Assembly: GCF_050947875.1 (NCBI RefSeq)
Contig: NC_134572.1
Location: forward strand, 121,205,105-121,269,104
Direction of reading: 5' to 3'
DNA from: Dermacentor variabilis
Taxonomy: Eukaryota > Arthropoda > Arachnida > Ixodida > Ixodidae
Length of the DNA: 64,000 nt
Positions 24,760-34,802 of this stretch are shown one piece after another. Numbering within the stretch: the stretch's first letter is position 1; each line of letters opens with the position of its first letter. Under the pieces are notes generated by a model, which saw only the letters and a program-made list of their open reading frames with translations, was not told the origin of the DNA and made no database searches. Made by a program: the position numbers and the translations under genes.

Positions 24760-25165
24760 GTGCCCAAGTTTTCAATATCGTCGTTTGTGTTGTGTGCTGC
24801 TTTACAATATAATCCTTAAAGCACCAGGCAAAACACAGGAGAATTCCTTTATACTCCTGCGCGCAAGGGTGTGGGAAAAGCATCGTCGGGCGAGACAAGC
24901 CGTGTCGTACCTTGCCGCCAGATCGGAACCTTCGAAGGTTATGGATTCACACAGGGCACCTTCATCACGCAGTCATCATACGCATCGTCATAGCATGATT
25001 TTCTGTGCTCCGAACACTTCGGGGATCGTGACTATCAGACGACCACAATTTTGCTGCAGACCTGCGGAATGTCTGCGAAAGCGCAGCGCGTAAAGCTTCG
25101 TGCTCTCCCCTCCATTTTCTCCAGAAAGCGGAAAAACGCAAGGAATGGAGGAAGCAGTAGTGTAT
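24760..25165 (+). pseudogene. THAP zinc-finger domain remnant
   Basis: The C-terminal half of a THAP domain is readable in one plus frame from 24,990: FLCSEHFGDRDY (the C-x2-H zinc ligands and following acidic turn), then a Lys/Arg-rich stretch and ALPSIFSRKRKN, matching the AVPxxF-like end of THAP domains followed by a basic tail. The frame stops at 25,167. The N-terminal half should lie in 24,760-24,985. There the expected Cys pair and Trp are not in the same frame and stops occur, so it is broken or split by an intron. THAP domains are DNA-binding modules of host regulators and P-element-like transposases; which applies here cannot be told. Confidence 0.55.
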
Positions 25166-26159
25166 TCTAGAAGTGAAGGCGAAAAGAGTTATGCTTTTAG
25201 TTCTTTACTGCACAGCGGAAAACGGACGGCGGAATTGGCGGGCGATGAGCAATAGCATCGTGCCATCTTCTCACTGCTGCTCTCTAGAGCGGCGCCCCCT
25301 GTGGCACTGCAGCAGCAGAGTCCTTCAATACTATTCATTTGGTCATGAAACACCCTACGGGAGAGGTTCATGCAGCATCGGAAGCGGACGCACCACAGCG
25401 CTGACGTAAGTAGAAGCTGGGCTGTACCAAACGTCGAACGTACGCCACAGGCGTTCCATGCGTACTCTCGCTATTGCGCAATGGTCGACAGCCTGTATCG
25501 GCTTATGAATATTGCCGGCACAACGTGCAACTAGCCAGCCTGTTTCTGCACAGTGTTCATAAACTTCCAGCTTGAACACTTTCTCAATAACAACAACGCT
25601 CTGTTTCATTTCCAGCTACAACTGCGTTCCAAATCGCAGCTTAATTCATTATTGGAATGGTACACTTGCAGTACTCCATCGTTAGAGGCACACTACATCA
25701 CAAGTTCACGCCGCCGTTTTATGTAATCCTGCCACTCGTGCAGTCGCTTTCACATGCACACTGCATGGTTGCGCGCTCGCGAATCAATGACAGGCGGACG
25801 TCAGATAAACGCCGGCTGCCCACCTCTGTTTCTTATGCTGCTGCTGCTGCAAGCCGGCACACATGACGCCAATGGCGGTCGGCGCGCAGCCACCGCGCGC
25901 TCACAGTTGCCCAAGAAATACAGCCACCGGTTCAAAATATGTGAAAAACTAAGCCGGCAGATTAAACGCCCTGTGGGAATCGATGGTATGCGAAGCACTG
26001 TGCGGGGACACTACCAAGTTAGCGAAACGACCATGAGAGCACCAAGACGTGGGTGGCTCCTTCATGACCTACATGGCACGCATGTCATGATATTCATGTC
26101 GTGACAGATCATTTATACTCGTCATACATTCTTCTCATATATGCCAATTTTGGTACATA
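25166..26159 (+). repeat. Large repeat family, T, R and tandem modules (plus copy)
   Basis: 25,310-25,700 is the complement of 13,230-13,640. 25,740-26,010 is the complement of 12,500-12,780. 26,010-26,159 corresponds to one unit of the 140-160-base tandem repeat of copy C. The block is then cut by the element at 26,160-28,491 and resumes at 28,492. Confidence 0.75.
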
Positions 26160-26569
26160 CCATAGAGTTTCTAAGTACAGAGAACTGTGGCGCTAGTGCC
26201 TGCGGGGGACTCTCCTGAGCGTTGCCTCAACTTACATGCGAATGACGGGAGGTAAAGGCTTCTAATTGACTTCGATCTTTAGACTAGTGGCGTTTGCTTG
26301 CGGCGCAGTAAACGAAGCTATCCTAAAACATTTTCACGTAAAATCTAATTGTATTTCTGCAGTATGTTGCATAATCCCCAATACGTTACATAAACTTTGA
26401 CTTTGAAATTAAACCATGGTTTGCCACCAGGGCCCGCCCGGGTATGTATTGTTCTGCAATTATTTTCCTCACTTTGCGCCAGTGAATAATTATTTATTTT
26501 TACAGCAGCAGCATCAACCGTGCACCTGCATACATAAACATACTCATCAAGTATTTATGGAAAAAATTG

Positions 26570-27050
26570 GAGGACGCTTAAGCTTCGCCTTCAAGAGTGG
26601 AACGCGACAGCGTTCCCGTCGACCCGCCAAGGGGTGTAAGACAATGGGCTACGGCGCAGCGACTACGCGCCCCGCATCGGACGCGGTGAGCGTCGAGCAA
26701 CGCAGCGTTCGGCGCGACAACGAAATGTGCGCCTGAGCAAGCGACGCACGCCTGAGCCTTAGAAACAGCTCGTTTCTAAGGCAACACCGCGTTCACTAGA
26801 GGCGCTTTTGTACCGCTTTGAAGCATCGAACTTGTGGCTCAGTGGTAACGTCTCCGTCTCACACTCCGGAGACCCTGGTTCGATTCCCAACCAGCCCATC
26901 TTGGAAGTTGCTTTTTATTTATGAAGTGCCTGCCGTGATTTATCGCTCACGGCCAACGCCGCGGACGCCGACACCGACACCGACGCCGACGACACCGGCT
27001 TTTCTGCGACACGAGCTCCTTAACGCTGTCGCGTTAATAAGCCCTTTCTA
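26570..27050 (+). mobile_element. tRNA-like dispersed tick repeat (SINE-like)
   Basis: Begins with GGACGCTTAAGCTTCGCC and ends near a CGCTGTCGCGTTAATAA block. A pol III-type head lies inside (26,835-26,887), followed by a GC-rich stretch of degenerate GCCGACACC repeats. Near both ends sit complementary 14-base blocks, AACGCGACAGCGTT and AACGCTGTCGCGTT, so the unit is also a weak inverted-repeat element. I recognise this as a high-copy hard-tick repeat. A partial relative seems to flank the MITE at 39.5 kb. Confidence 0.75.
26835..26887 (+). promoter_or_regulatory. Internal RNA polymerase III promoter (A and B boxes)
   Basis: TGGCTCAGTGG at 26,835 fits the A-box consensus and GGTTCGATTCC at 26,877 fits the B-box, spaced 31 bases apart as in tRNA genes. 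An anticodon-like stem (GTCTCCG with CGGAGAC) lies between them. The acceptor and T stems do not pair properly, so this is a tRNA-derived SINE head rather than a tRNA gene. Confidence 0.8.
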
Positions 27051-28491
27051 TTGTGAGAAAGTGTTGCGCCTTTGAGAGGAGTGTTACAATTGTAACGACA
27101 CCTGATCGCTGCGAACGCCAGACTTTTTTCACGCATGCGACAGGCACTTTCAAAATCTCTCACTTTTTTGAAAGCATGCGCGTTGTCGCGATTGCTGAGG
27201 GTCTTCAAATACTCGTAAGCAGATATGCTGCGGTGCTAGCCTGGACCCTTGTGGCCTCCAACGAGTATGCTTCATTATATTTATTATTGACGTACCGCTT
27301 CTTGTGACACGTGCACCAGCAGCTGTTATGGCGTGGCTTTGCGCTTAGCCATTTTGCGACAGCAGACTACAGCCAGGAAGCAGCAACCTTTCCTAACACA
27401 ACTAAGTTTTTGTCCTCAAATGTCCTGAAACACACATTTCAATAAGAACATAAACGAACAATGCGTAATGAAGCCCTCAATCAAATTTGATTGTCAAGCC
27501 AATACAAGTACCACTGCCTATGTTGTAACAAAATGGGTTTGACATGCAATCGGTCGTCTTTCGACAGCGCTCCGCATGAGTAGTAGAACGAAGTTACTGG
27601 CAGGTTATTAAAAATGCAGTGCACGTGTGCAACTAAACTTTACAGCTTTAAGGCTCGCAGTGCACATATGCAAGCATGTACAAGAAGCCAAACAGCTATA
27701 CCAAAACACTATAAGTTGCATCTACATACTGACCACGCCATGAGCGACTGAAGGAAACATGTTACGTGCAAGGGAAGAGGCAGAGAGAGAGCAGTGTGGC
27801 TGCAAATGGGGAAAGCCGACATTCTATTTGACATTAAGAGAAAATAGTCGAGCTTGGCTGGCCACGCAACCCATATGGAATATAACCGGTGGACCGGTAA
27901 ACGCGGGCCTAATCAGTCATCCAGGAAGAAAGCACCAGTACATGCACAATCGCGATGCATTTTGATGAAAACCTCACTTAAGCTTACTAGTTGGGACGTC
28001 ACGTTTTCTACGTGCTCTAAAGGTTCTAAGCATAGAATATGTACTTAGTATGCCACTTGTAACAGTAGTGCGTTCTTTTTGCTCTTCTCAAGTTTGCTAA
28101 AGCACGTAACGCTACAGCGCCAACCTAACAAACTTAGCAAAGGAATGTCAAAACGATTAAAACAGGTTCTTTCAACGTTTACGACGCCATCGCTTTCTCG
28201 TCAGGCCTTTGCCACCAAAGCGCGACACAAACAACGGCCCAGCCGCTGGCCCAGCGCGCTACCGCCACTTAGAGCAAAAGAATAAAGGCGGATAACTATG
28301 CGTCGCACAGTCCCATTGCGGATTATAGCAATGCTGCCGGATCGAAACGAGAACTGCCAAAGAATACCTGTGGAATAATTCGCCAATCAATAGAATACCA
28401 ATCCGTAGCCTGTAATTCCTACCATTCTCATGATAGTTGAACTATCGCAGCGCCAGAATTCCTTCCAGTTATAGTAATATGAAACTCTATG

Positions 28492-28920
28492 ATACATAGC
28501 AAATTAACGAAATGACCATGACAGCGCCAAGATGTAGACGGCTAGATTGATATTGTGAAAGTGGGAAAGTGGAAACACTGCGTATCGGAAAATAACGTCT
28601 TCCGTGTGAAATTTCAAGGCTTATCTCATTTGTTTCATATTTATTTTTTGGTATCCCTTTAAAAACAAGTTCCAACCTCAATATCGTAACAGCTTCGTTC
28701 TGAATCAATTCCCAGCAAACACTTGAACATCACACTTCTAGTTGTACATTTAAACTCTGCGTTAGGATGTTAGACTAAAATATTTGAAGCAAGGTTAAGG
28801 TACTTCACAACACAATCTGCATAGTGAAATTGCCCGCAACGCTATTCCGATACTGTTACACAACTTGCAACTTACGCACAACAATCTTAGAGGCCTTTTA
28901 AGGTAGCCTATGTTAGCTGT
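28492..28920 (+). repeat. Large repeat family, Q module (plus copy)
   Basis: Complement of 11,630-12,080 in copy C. Shared blocks include AGTTCCAACCTC..., AAGCAAGGTTAAGGTACTTC and the GAGGCCTTTTAAGGTAGC end. It marks the right end of the plus arm of the inverted arrangement. Confidence 0.75.
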
Positions 28921-29401
28921 ACAAGCACACATCAGCTCTATTGGCAGTAGAGTCGGTGCTTGTCAACGTCACTGCACTAGGTTTTGTTGTCGAACTCGGC
29001 GCCGTGCTTCGCCCGTGTCTCCATTTTCGAGTTTGGCCGACAGATGGCGGGAGTGTTCCATCGAGATCCAGCTTCGCGGCTGCTAGGCTGGCGAGGCTGC
29101 TGTCGGGCAGTCAGTGTGCGCGTTTGTCTACGCTAAGTCGACGCAAGAAATCGTAGCCGCTGTGTTTGCCTCAAGCTGTGTAAGCGCGGCTTGCTTTGCA
29201 GTCCCGAGTCCAAAGTTGCCGGCAACATCTGGCGTTACGCATTGCGTGCGTCGTTTCCCTACCTTTTATAACCTTGTTCGCTACTTCCCCGCATGCTCTG
29301 CTTTTTGTTTTTGCAAATCGCGTAGGGTTATAGCTAGCGTCATTTGAACAAATCAGACATTCTGAATATGTATTACTATATAAACTATTCATGTGGGAAC
29401 C
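28921..29401. other. GC-rich unassigned segment
   Basis: About 29,000-29,260 is GC-rich with CpGs and contains CAGATGGCGGGAG, but no domain, no start with a credible coding stretch and no splice pair I trust. It could be a promoter or 5' untranslated region, or part of an unknown repeat. Confidence 0.4.
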
Positions 29402-29403
29402 TA

Positions 29404-29713
29404 CACTCTAAGAACAGTTTACACCCTTTGGCGTGCCCCTTCTGCCACACAACGATAATCGTCATCGGCCTTGATGCGTTTCCTTTCTTTAACGCTGCGA
29501 GCCCGGAACATTCCAGTAACGAACGGCACGCGCGTTATCAGAAGGGGCACTCCTAAGGGTGTAAACTGTTCTATGTTGATAACGCGCGTGCCGTTCGTTA
29601 CTGGAAAGTTCCGGGCTCGCAGCGTTAAAGAAAGGAAACGCATTAAGGCAGATAACGTTTATTGTTGTGTGGCAGAATGGGCACGCCAAAGGGTGTAAAC
29701 TGTTCTTAGAGTG
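29404..29713. mobile_element. Tc1/mariner-type palindromic MITE
   Basis: 310 bases with perfect long terminal inverted repeats starting CACTCTAAGAACAGTTTACA, flanked by TA on both sides (29,402-29,403 and 29,714-29,715), the target used by the Tc1/mariner superfamily. Nearly the whole element folds back on itself. The arms include a CGAACGGCACGCGCGTTATC block and its complement, and an internal partial copy of the terminal repeat near 29,550. No coding capacity; open frames on both strands are mirror images of the palindrome. Confidence 0.8.
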
Positions 29714-29715
29714 TA

Positions 29716-30244
29716 CGCGCGTCATCAAAAACGGCAGTGGCTTCTGTGCTCGTAAGCACCCCCTTTCAATGCAAATGCTGCTTCATGATATCTCAGTGGC
29801 CAAATCACGGCCACTGCCGAAAGTAGCGATCACAGCATGGATCAGGCAGTAACACGGCAGTAGGGCTTCCACTTAGTAGCATATTCAGATGTATTCAATA
29901 GTGCATTTCACTTCTGGCTGCTATTGCCATAAAATAAAACAACATTGCGCTGATTGTTCGCCCAATTTACAGTCAACTCAAGTTCACACTTCACAAATCT
30001 CAAGTAGTGGCCGGTACTAAGAAAAGCTTTGCCCGCTTGCTGGCAACATTAACTTGCAGACTAGTGTCTGTGTTGCCGTAGAAATCTTGCATAGAAATGC
30101 ATACGTGTTACTAAATAAGATTTTCCAATACGTGCAGAGAGCTCTTCATAATGAACACAACATCCAACCTCTACAAGGCTGCTCCCCTTTGTGAAGTCTT
30201 CAGTAATGGACCGTTATTTAGAACCCAACTCCTGGTGTAGCATA
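29716..30244. other. Unassigned; possible remnant of the THAP element
   Basis: No recognised domain. On minus, short frames continue the direction of the THAP/coiled-coil pseudogene to its right (for example DVLETNGSKGS-like coding near 30,270), but stops and frame changes prevent a firm call. Confidence 0.35.
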
Positions 30245-31317
30245 CACCCTGTGGACCCTTTGCTTCCATTTGTTTCAAGGACATCTTCAATGCAAGCTGC
30301 TAAAGAGGTGAAGCGACATTAAGTGTTTGCTAGCTGATACAGATCTTTCGCTTGTCAGTTGCTCTTTTAGTTGTACCATATTCTTCACGAGTGGAACTCT
30401 TGCACAAACTGCCCTGATGGCTTTTTTTTTTTTTTTTGCAGATCTTTAACTTTTTTTGTCTGTGGGCGTGCTTCTTTTGTTCTTGTGAAGTTCTCTTCAA
30501 AAGCCTGTTCTTTCACTGCGGAAGAACGAACACATTTGCTGTTTAGAGAGTGCTTGACATCTGGGTCAAATGCAGCTGTTGCCTTCTGCATCGTACCCGG
30601 AGCATGCATGAAGCAGGTGCACATTCATTAAGAGGTCACAGAGATCTTACATAGTCTCACTTTTGGCGCTCAAGAAAAGCTTCGCGTCGCGGCCTCTCCC
30701 ACTTGCTGTTGCCACACTCGGTCACTGCCCAAAACAACGCATTTCTCAATTTGCAACGCCTTACTTTCGCACTTCAATGAGAAAAATGCCGCACGTTCAC
30801 CGATGCTGTTCTCCAAGGTGATTCTCTGCCATGACGGTGGCACCTCTACACATGCCATTTCATCAAACGATGGCGCGGACGGCTCGGCTTCCTAGGCATC
30901 GGCAGAAACTGTGCTGCAAGAAGCTTGCTCAGATTGCGGTGATTCTGTTACATGGTTAGTGGCACCATTGCTTTCCCGCTTTCGTTTCCGCCTCTTCTCT
31001 GCTGGCTTCGATAGGTACGAAAGCAAGTTTAGGAAGATTTTGGGAAGCGCCCCGTCGATGAGACTCCACTTAAACCTCGTGATTTCCGCTGTTTCTCCGT
31101 TGATCACGTGCACGTACGTTTTAAGGATGTCCTGGTCGCAAAAGTGCACGGAGCATACCATGGACATTGTTGTGAGGTCCTTGTCGGCACGGTGTATGGC
31201 CCTGTTCTACGCTAAGCGTAATTTCTCGTCTCTAAGAGCGGAGAAGAAATGCCGGACCGAAGGGCTTGCATTTCTCCGGTACCCGCTCATACAGCCGGGC
31301 ACAGAACACGTCAGCAT
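30245..31317 (-). pseudogene. THAP-domain protein, possible P-element-like transposase remnant
   Basis: From the ATG at 31,317 the frame reads MLTCSVPGC (first zinc Cys pair), RHFFSALRDEKLRLA, a TAG stop at 31,207-31,209, then NRAIHRADKDLT, MVCSVHFCDQDI (C-x2-H ligands) and WSLIDGALPKIF, a complete THAP domain apart from the stop. The stop sits exactly where THAP domains have their invariant Trp. The same frame continues through a basic KRRKRKRES segment, another stop at 30,892-30,894, and on to 30,670. It reopens at 30,624-30,385 with a Lys/Glu-rich segment, then a coiled-coil-like NMVQLKEQLTSERSVSASKH stretch in a shifted frame. THAP plus coiled coil resembles P-element-like (THAP9-like) transposases, but the catalytic core is not recognised. 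A decayed host THAP gene is the alternative. Confidence 0.65.
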
Positions 31318-32164
31318 GGTCGGCTTACACGCACAGGCAACACTTCATCGAATTAGCAGATGGATGTATTCGGATAAACGCATCAGTGACGGACTGCCGG
31401 CAAAGCTCCCAAAGCGTGTCGGCACAAGCAATTCGCACGGAGACCACACGGAACTACTCGAGCTGGCTGCGCAGCGCGGAATCCGGGTGCGAATGCAGAG
31501 CCAGTGGGAGAACAATCGGTGGCGGTTCCGCGCAACGCGGCGCCGTCTGTACACTGTCCCTAGTCTAGTAACGTTGGTCCTTGTATAGTGCCATGCTTAA
31601 TGCGTTTTGCGGGAATTGTGTCCTCGCAAATAGCTGTCGGTTATTTTCAGGCGATACCCTTCAAGTCAGCGTTAAAGGGCAAAAAGGCAATGCCAAAGCT
31701 GAAAGCTTATATGTATCTTGCTAGTTCACCAACTGCAGTGATCGATCTGTTAAACTAAAATCCCTAGATCGGCTTTTGCTAAGTAGGGACAACTTCTTCC
31801 TCATCTACCGCGCTTTCTCTTGCGGCTCGCCTCGGCCACCATGGTCTTCCTACGGCATGCATTTGCAGTCACGGATTTCCTGTGAGAGGCAGTAAAGAAA
31901 CGTGGCAGACGATTTAAGTACCGACAAGAAGGGACACGAGCCATTAATGCATTCCAGCTGTTACTTACGTGCTCTGTTTTCGCAGACGGTGCGAGTGGTG
32001 AAACTGTGTAGTCGTGGTGCGGCTGCCTAATTCGCGAGAGAACAGCGCACGCGCGCATCTTTGTATATGCAGAGTGTTATCGCACATGTTTCCATCAGTC
32101 GCTCGTATGTAGTACAATTCAGAACTGTGCTACCTTAACGTTCAATGATATCGCCAGTAAAGGA
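31318..32164. other. Upstream region of THAP pseudogene; possible small exons on minus
   Basis: 31,318-31,570 is GC-rich and directly precedes the THAP start codon on minus, so it may be old 5' untranslated or promoter sequence. At 31,801-32,058 on minus a frame is interrupted by a credible short intron: donor GCACGTAAGT near 31,967 and acceptor TTACTGCCTCTCACAG near 31,882. It then runs to a basic end (AEASRKRKRGR, stop at about 31,803). This could be a terminal exon of the gene whose first exon is at 32,983-33,147, but the phase and missing domain half do not prove it. Confidence 0.35.
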
Positions 32165-32285
32165 GCGCCTTGTATTTCGCCTCCATCAGGACGAGGCCGC
32201 TAACGCTGGGATCGCACTCGCGTACTCGAGCTCTGCAGCCGGGCGCCGAAACCACTGAGGCACCGCGACGGGACGCAGTCAAGCA
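32165..32285 (-). mobile_element. Partial tick tRNA-derived SINE
   Basis: The sequence TATTTCGCCTCCATC, a diverged GGGATCGCACTCGCG block and CCACTGAGGCACCGCGACGG match the tRNA-like head of the SINE in minus orientation. The tail half is absent. Confidence 0.65.
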
Positions 32286-32982
32286 GATTGAACTTTCTTG
32301 ACCTTTCGGGGCAAATTAGCGAAGCTGATAGCTGCGGAAGGCCGGTGTGCACGAAACGACACGAATGTATTTGTTTCCTGCTCGCTCAGATCGACTTTCG
32401 GCGCGTGACCGCAACGAAATTTCTTTGCGCCCACGTACCGATAATTTTTTACTCGTAAAGCACGCGTGCAGTGAACGTTGTATGTAGCAATCTACACATA
32501 CTCTGCGCGAGCACGAACAAACGCAAATTCATTAAACTATAGCACGAGTTATGTACTGCCCAACGCTGCACAAGACGTTGTGGTTCCAGGGCGCGTTACG
32601 GGGTGAAATGGTGTGGCGTTAAGAGCGCCAAATTGTTGTTCTTAACTATCTTTATCGAAAAGCTGCAATTGCAGCTAGAAAGATTCCGGGCGAACCGGAG
32701 GGCTGCTGTGAGCTGAAATCCGTGCGCATACTTCAGCTGACGCGCATGTTTACGGAATGATGGGCGGACACGGCGCCCATTCAGCGAATCGACAAACAAT
32801 GCGAACTGAATTCTGACGCTCCACAAAACAGTTGCCGCGGTTGCTGTCTCGCGTCATATTCTGTGTGTGGTCTACACGGAAGTTAGTGCGTTCTATGTTA
32901 TGCGAACGACCAACCCTTTGAAGCATCGCTGGCTACGAGAGCCGCGAGTCTACGCTATGTGTAGAGCATGAATAGAACTCAC
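32286..32982. other. Putative intron or intergenic sequence
   Basis: No domain recognised. If the THAP exon at 32,983-33,147 is real, this is the start of its first intron on minus. A 76-codon frame at 32,596-32,826 (minus) has no family resemblance. Confidence 0.4.
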
Positions 32983-33147
32983 CTCGCAAAGCTTGCTAGA
33001 CTTTGTCAGTTTCAAATCTTTTCGCTCAATCCTGTGGAGGAGCCACACGTTCTGTCTCTCGGTATTCTTCTTTGCAAGCGGCACTGAAAGCAATGCCAAT
33101 TCTTTTCCAAATTGGGCTGTACACCCGAAGGCGCTACAGCCCGACAT
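32983..33147 (-). CDS. THAP-domain protein, first coding exon
   Basis: Starting at the ATG at 33,147 (context CCGAAATG) the exon encodes 55 residues of a THAP N-terminal half. MSGCSAFGC supplies the first zinc Cys pair (C-x4-C), then LLSVPLAKKNTERQNVWLLH includes the conserved Pro and the invariant Trp, and the exon ends KLCE, where Cys is the third zinc ligand. The next bases are GTGAGT, a perfect splice donor at 32,982, in phase 0, exactly where many THAP genes are interrupted. The second half (His-Phe of the C-x2-H pair and the AVPxxF end) should be in a downstream exon that I could not find in the window. The frame is intact and the splice site clean, so this looks like a living host gene rather than the broken THAP sequences nearby. 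THAP proteins bind DNA in the nucleus; targets unknown. Confidence 0.65.
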
Positions 33148-33390
33148 TTCGGCAGCGGTGGCGGCTGCTGCGAAAGCTGCAGCAGCAGGCAGCAAGATGC
33201 GTCCGGAAAGGTACGCTGACTTGCAACAAACAGCGACAGATATAGAGAAGTCACCTTCGCTAAAGATCTGTAGCCGACACAACAGAACAAGCAAGAAAAC
33301 AAGCGTGATCACGCCGTCGAACTCAGCAGTTGAACTGCCCCAGGAAGAACATGGCGGGCGGAAGTAGCTCGCAGCCGGAAGTGGGCGAGC
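33148..33390 (-). promoter_or_regulatory. Putative 5' untranslated region and TATA-less promoter of THAP gene
   Basis: On minus two ETS-like motifs (CACTTCCGG at 33,383-33,375 and ACTTCCGCC near 33,367-33,359) are followed by a CCGCCATGTTC YY1-like element. No TATA box is evident. This arrangement is typical of constitutive promoters and lies 200 bases upstream of the THAP start codon. An in-frame ATG-like start further upstream would add an unlikely hydrophobic leader, so I prefer the start at 33,147. Confidence 0.4.
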
Positions 33391-33969
33391 CGCAAATGTT
33401 TTCAGTACTTAGTTTTTTTAGAAAGGCTCATAAAGGGACTTGATGTTAAACAAGGCATTTCGCCTGATACGGGCAGATAGTGTAAAAAATGTAAAAGTGA
33501 TTATAAGTTTGCTAGACTTGATGCCTGAGTACGATGCCGCTGACTGACGCAAATATTCTATACCGATTGGCACGCAGATGTTTCAGGATCGAATTAGGTT
33601 GGCCGTACACAAGCATGCACTCTAATGTTTTAGTGAAGACGCGAAGCGATCAGAGATAGAAAGAATATTTGCCAGTTCACGGAGGCGAGTCGCAGACGCC
33701 GGTTATGTTCGTCCGGTGACAACCGATGCCGCCAAAACAGTCTAATACACATACAAAGGCCACGGCTTATACTGCACGTCACATGTTTGCGTAGATTATA
33801 GATAAATTTCCGCATGCCGTAGTTACTCCTGCACACAAAGGCTGCACAGTGGTACCACGACGTCTGTGTATGAACTGACATCACGTAAATTTCACGGAGA
33901 ACGAGCTAAAACATATCCAAATCATCCCGCATCATTCGACGCCAACACATTCAAGCAGAGCCGCTAGGG
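33391..33969. other. Unassigned spacer
   Basis: No recognised repeat or coding domain. An 84-codon frame on minus (33,630-33,884) is unsupported. Confidence 0.45.
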
Positions 33970-34802
33970 CTTACCTAGGCCAGAGAGGAGGAAAAGCTCG
34001 CAGGGCGCCGTTCCGTTGTAGGCCTATGAAAAGGCTTATGCATTGAAGGCCTAACAACATAATTATGCAAATAGAAAATACATAATAATTATTTATAGCG
34101 ACGTACCTTATCCTATGGGGTTCTAACAGAAATTCTCTTTCAAGTGTTGTCCTTCGTACATCCCAATATATACACCTTTCCAACACTGTAAAAAACCGTG
34201 CTCAATTCTTTCTGATTGCTTGCAAATAAGGCAGCGCGACTCCCACGGTACTAGTAAGCCCCTTTCCTTTCTTCTAGAAACATTTTCACCAGAAGGGTGC
34301 TTGTGTGCAACTTAACGAAGAATCTCGTTGCTGCTGCTACCACTAGCATTTTCTTAACGCCCTTTCACACATGTTGGCCTCGACCTTGTCAGTATACCTC
34401 TCGGTACAGAGCTACAGTCAGTAAATACCCGCGCACACCATACTATTTCTTCTTTTTAACCTTAAAAAGGCACTCAGCAGAAAAACGCATAAACTCTATG
34501 ATCTAAAACCATATGCTCTCTGTGATATCTCCAAAATAACCACGAACGTTTTCCGGCGTGTTCTCCGCGACTAAAATCAGTTTATTTAATGCTTGACTGA
34601 GCCTACAGTGGCACATTGTGCGTAAAAGGGGTTCATTTGCGTCAGGAAAAAAGAGAAACCTATGCGCTAGCTCACGTAGGGAAAGATCCACGAGACCCAT
34701 GCCTCCATCCTTCATCTTTCTGAACAAGGTTGTGCGGCTCCCCTTTCCCACTGAACCGGCCACAAAAGAAAAGTAAGAAAAGAAGAGAGAAAAAGAAAGC
34801 AC
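33970..34802 (-). pseudogene. Tx1/L1-like LINE, C-terminal part, broken
   Basis: On minus the first segment (34,780-34,503) reads GSRTTLFRKMKDGGMGLVDL, then LRELAHRFLFFPDANEPLLR. This resembles the region just after the reverse transcriptase in tick Tx1-like LINEs. After a gap it resumes near 34,325 with KLHTSTLLVKMFLEE, shifts frame, and continues as VPWESRCLICKQSERIEHGF (paired Cys and His of the C-terminal finger), CWKGVYIWDV and LLEPHRIRYVAIN. At least one frameshift and an internal deletion separate the parts. Reverse transcriptase and endonuclease are absent. Dead 3' remnant. Confidence 0.7.

Larger units (their letters stand above)
26160..28491. mobile_element. 2.3-kb terminal-inverted-repeat element, no transposase
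   Basis: The left end CATAGAGTTTCTAAGTAC and the complemented right end CATAGAGTTTCATATTAC are inverted repeats. Further matched bases extend through a TGGCGCT block. The insertion is flanked by TACATA on both sides (26,154-26,159 and 28,493-28,498). The inverted copy C reads straight through this point (near 12,070), giving the empty site. No transposase domain was found in its 2.3 kb; it contains the nested tRNA-like SINE. The superfamily is uncertain because the exact terminal base and duplication length are ambiguous by one or two bases. Confidence 0.65.

Noticed and set aside
26830..26905. A tRNA gene
   Set aside because: A and B boxes are good, but acceptor and T stems do not pair and the sequence sits inside a known dispersed repeat; it is a tRNA-derived SINE head.
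29344..29728. Mirror-image frames on both strands suggesting a conserved protein
   Set aside because: Product of the palindromic MITE; both strands read the same arm.
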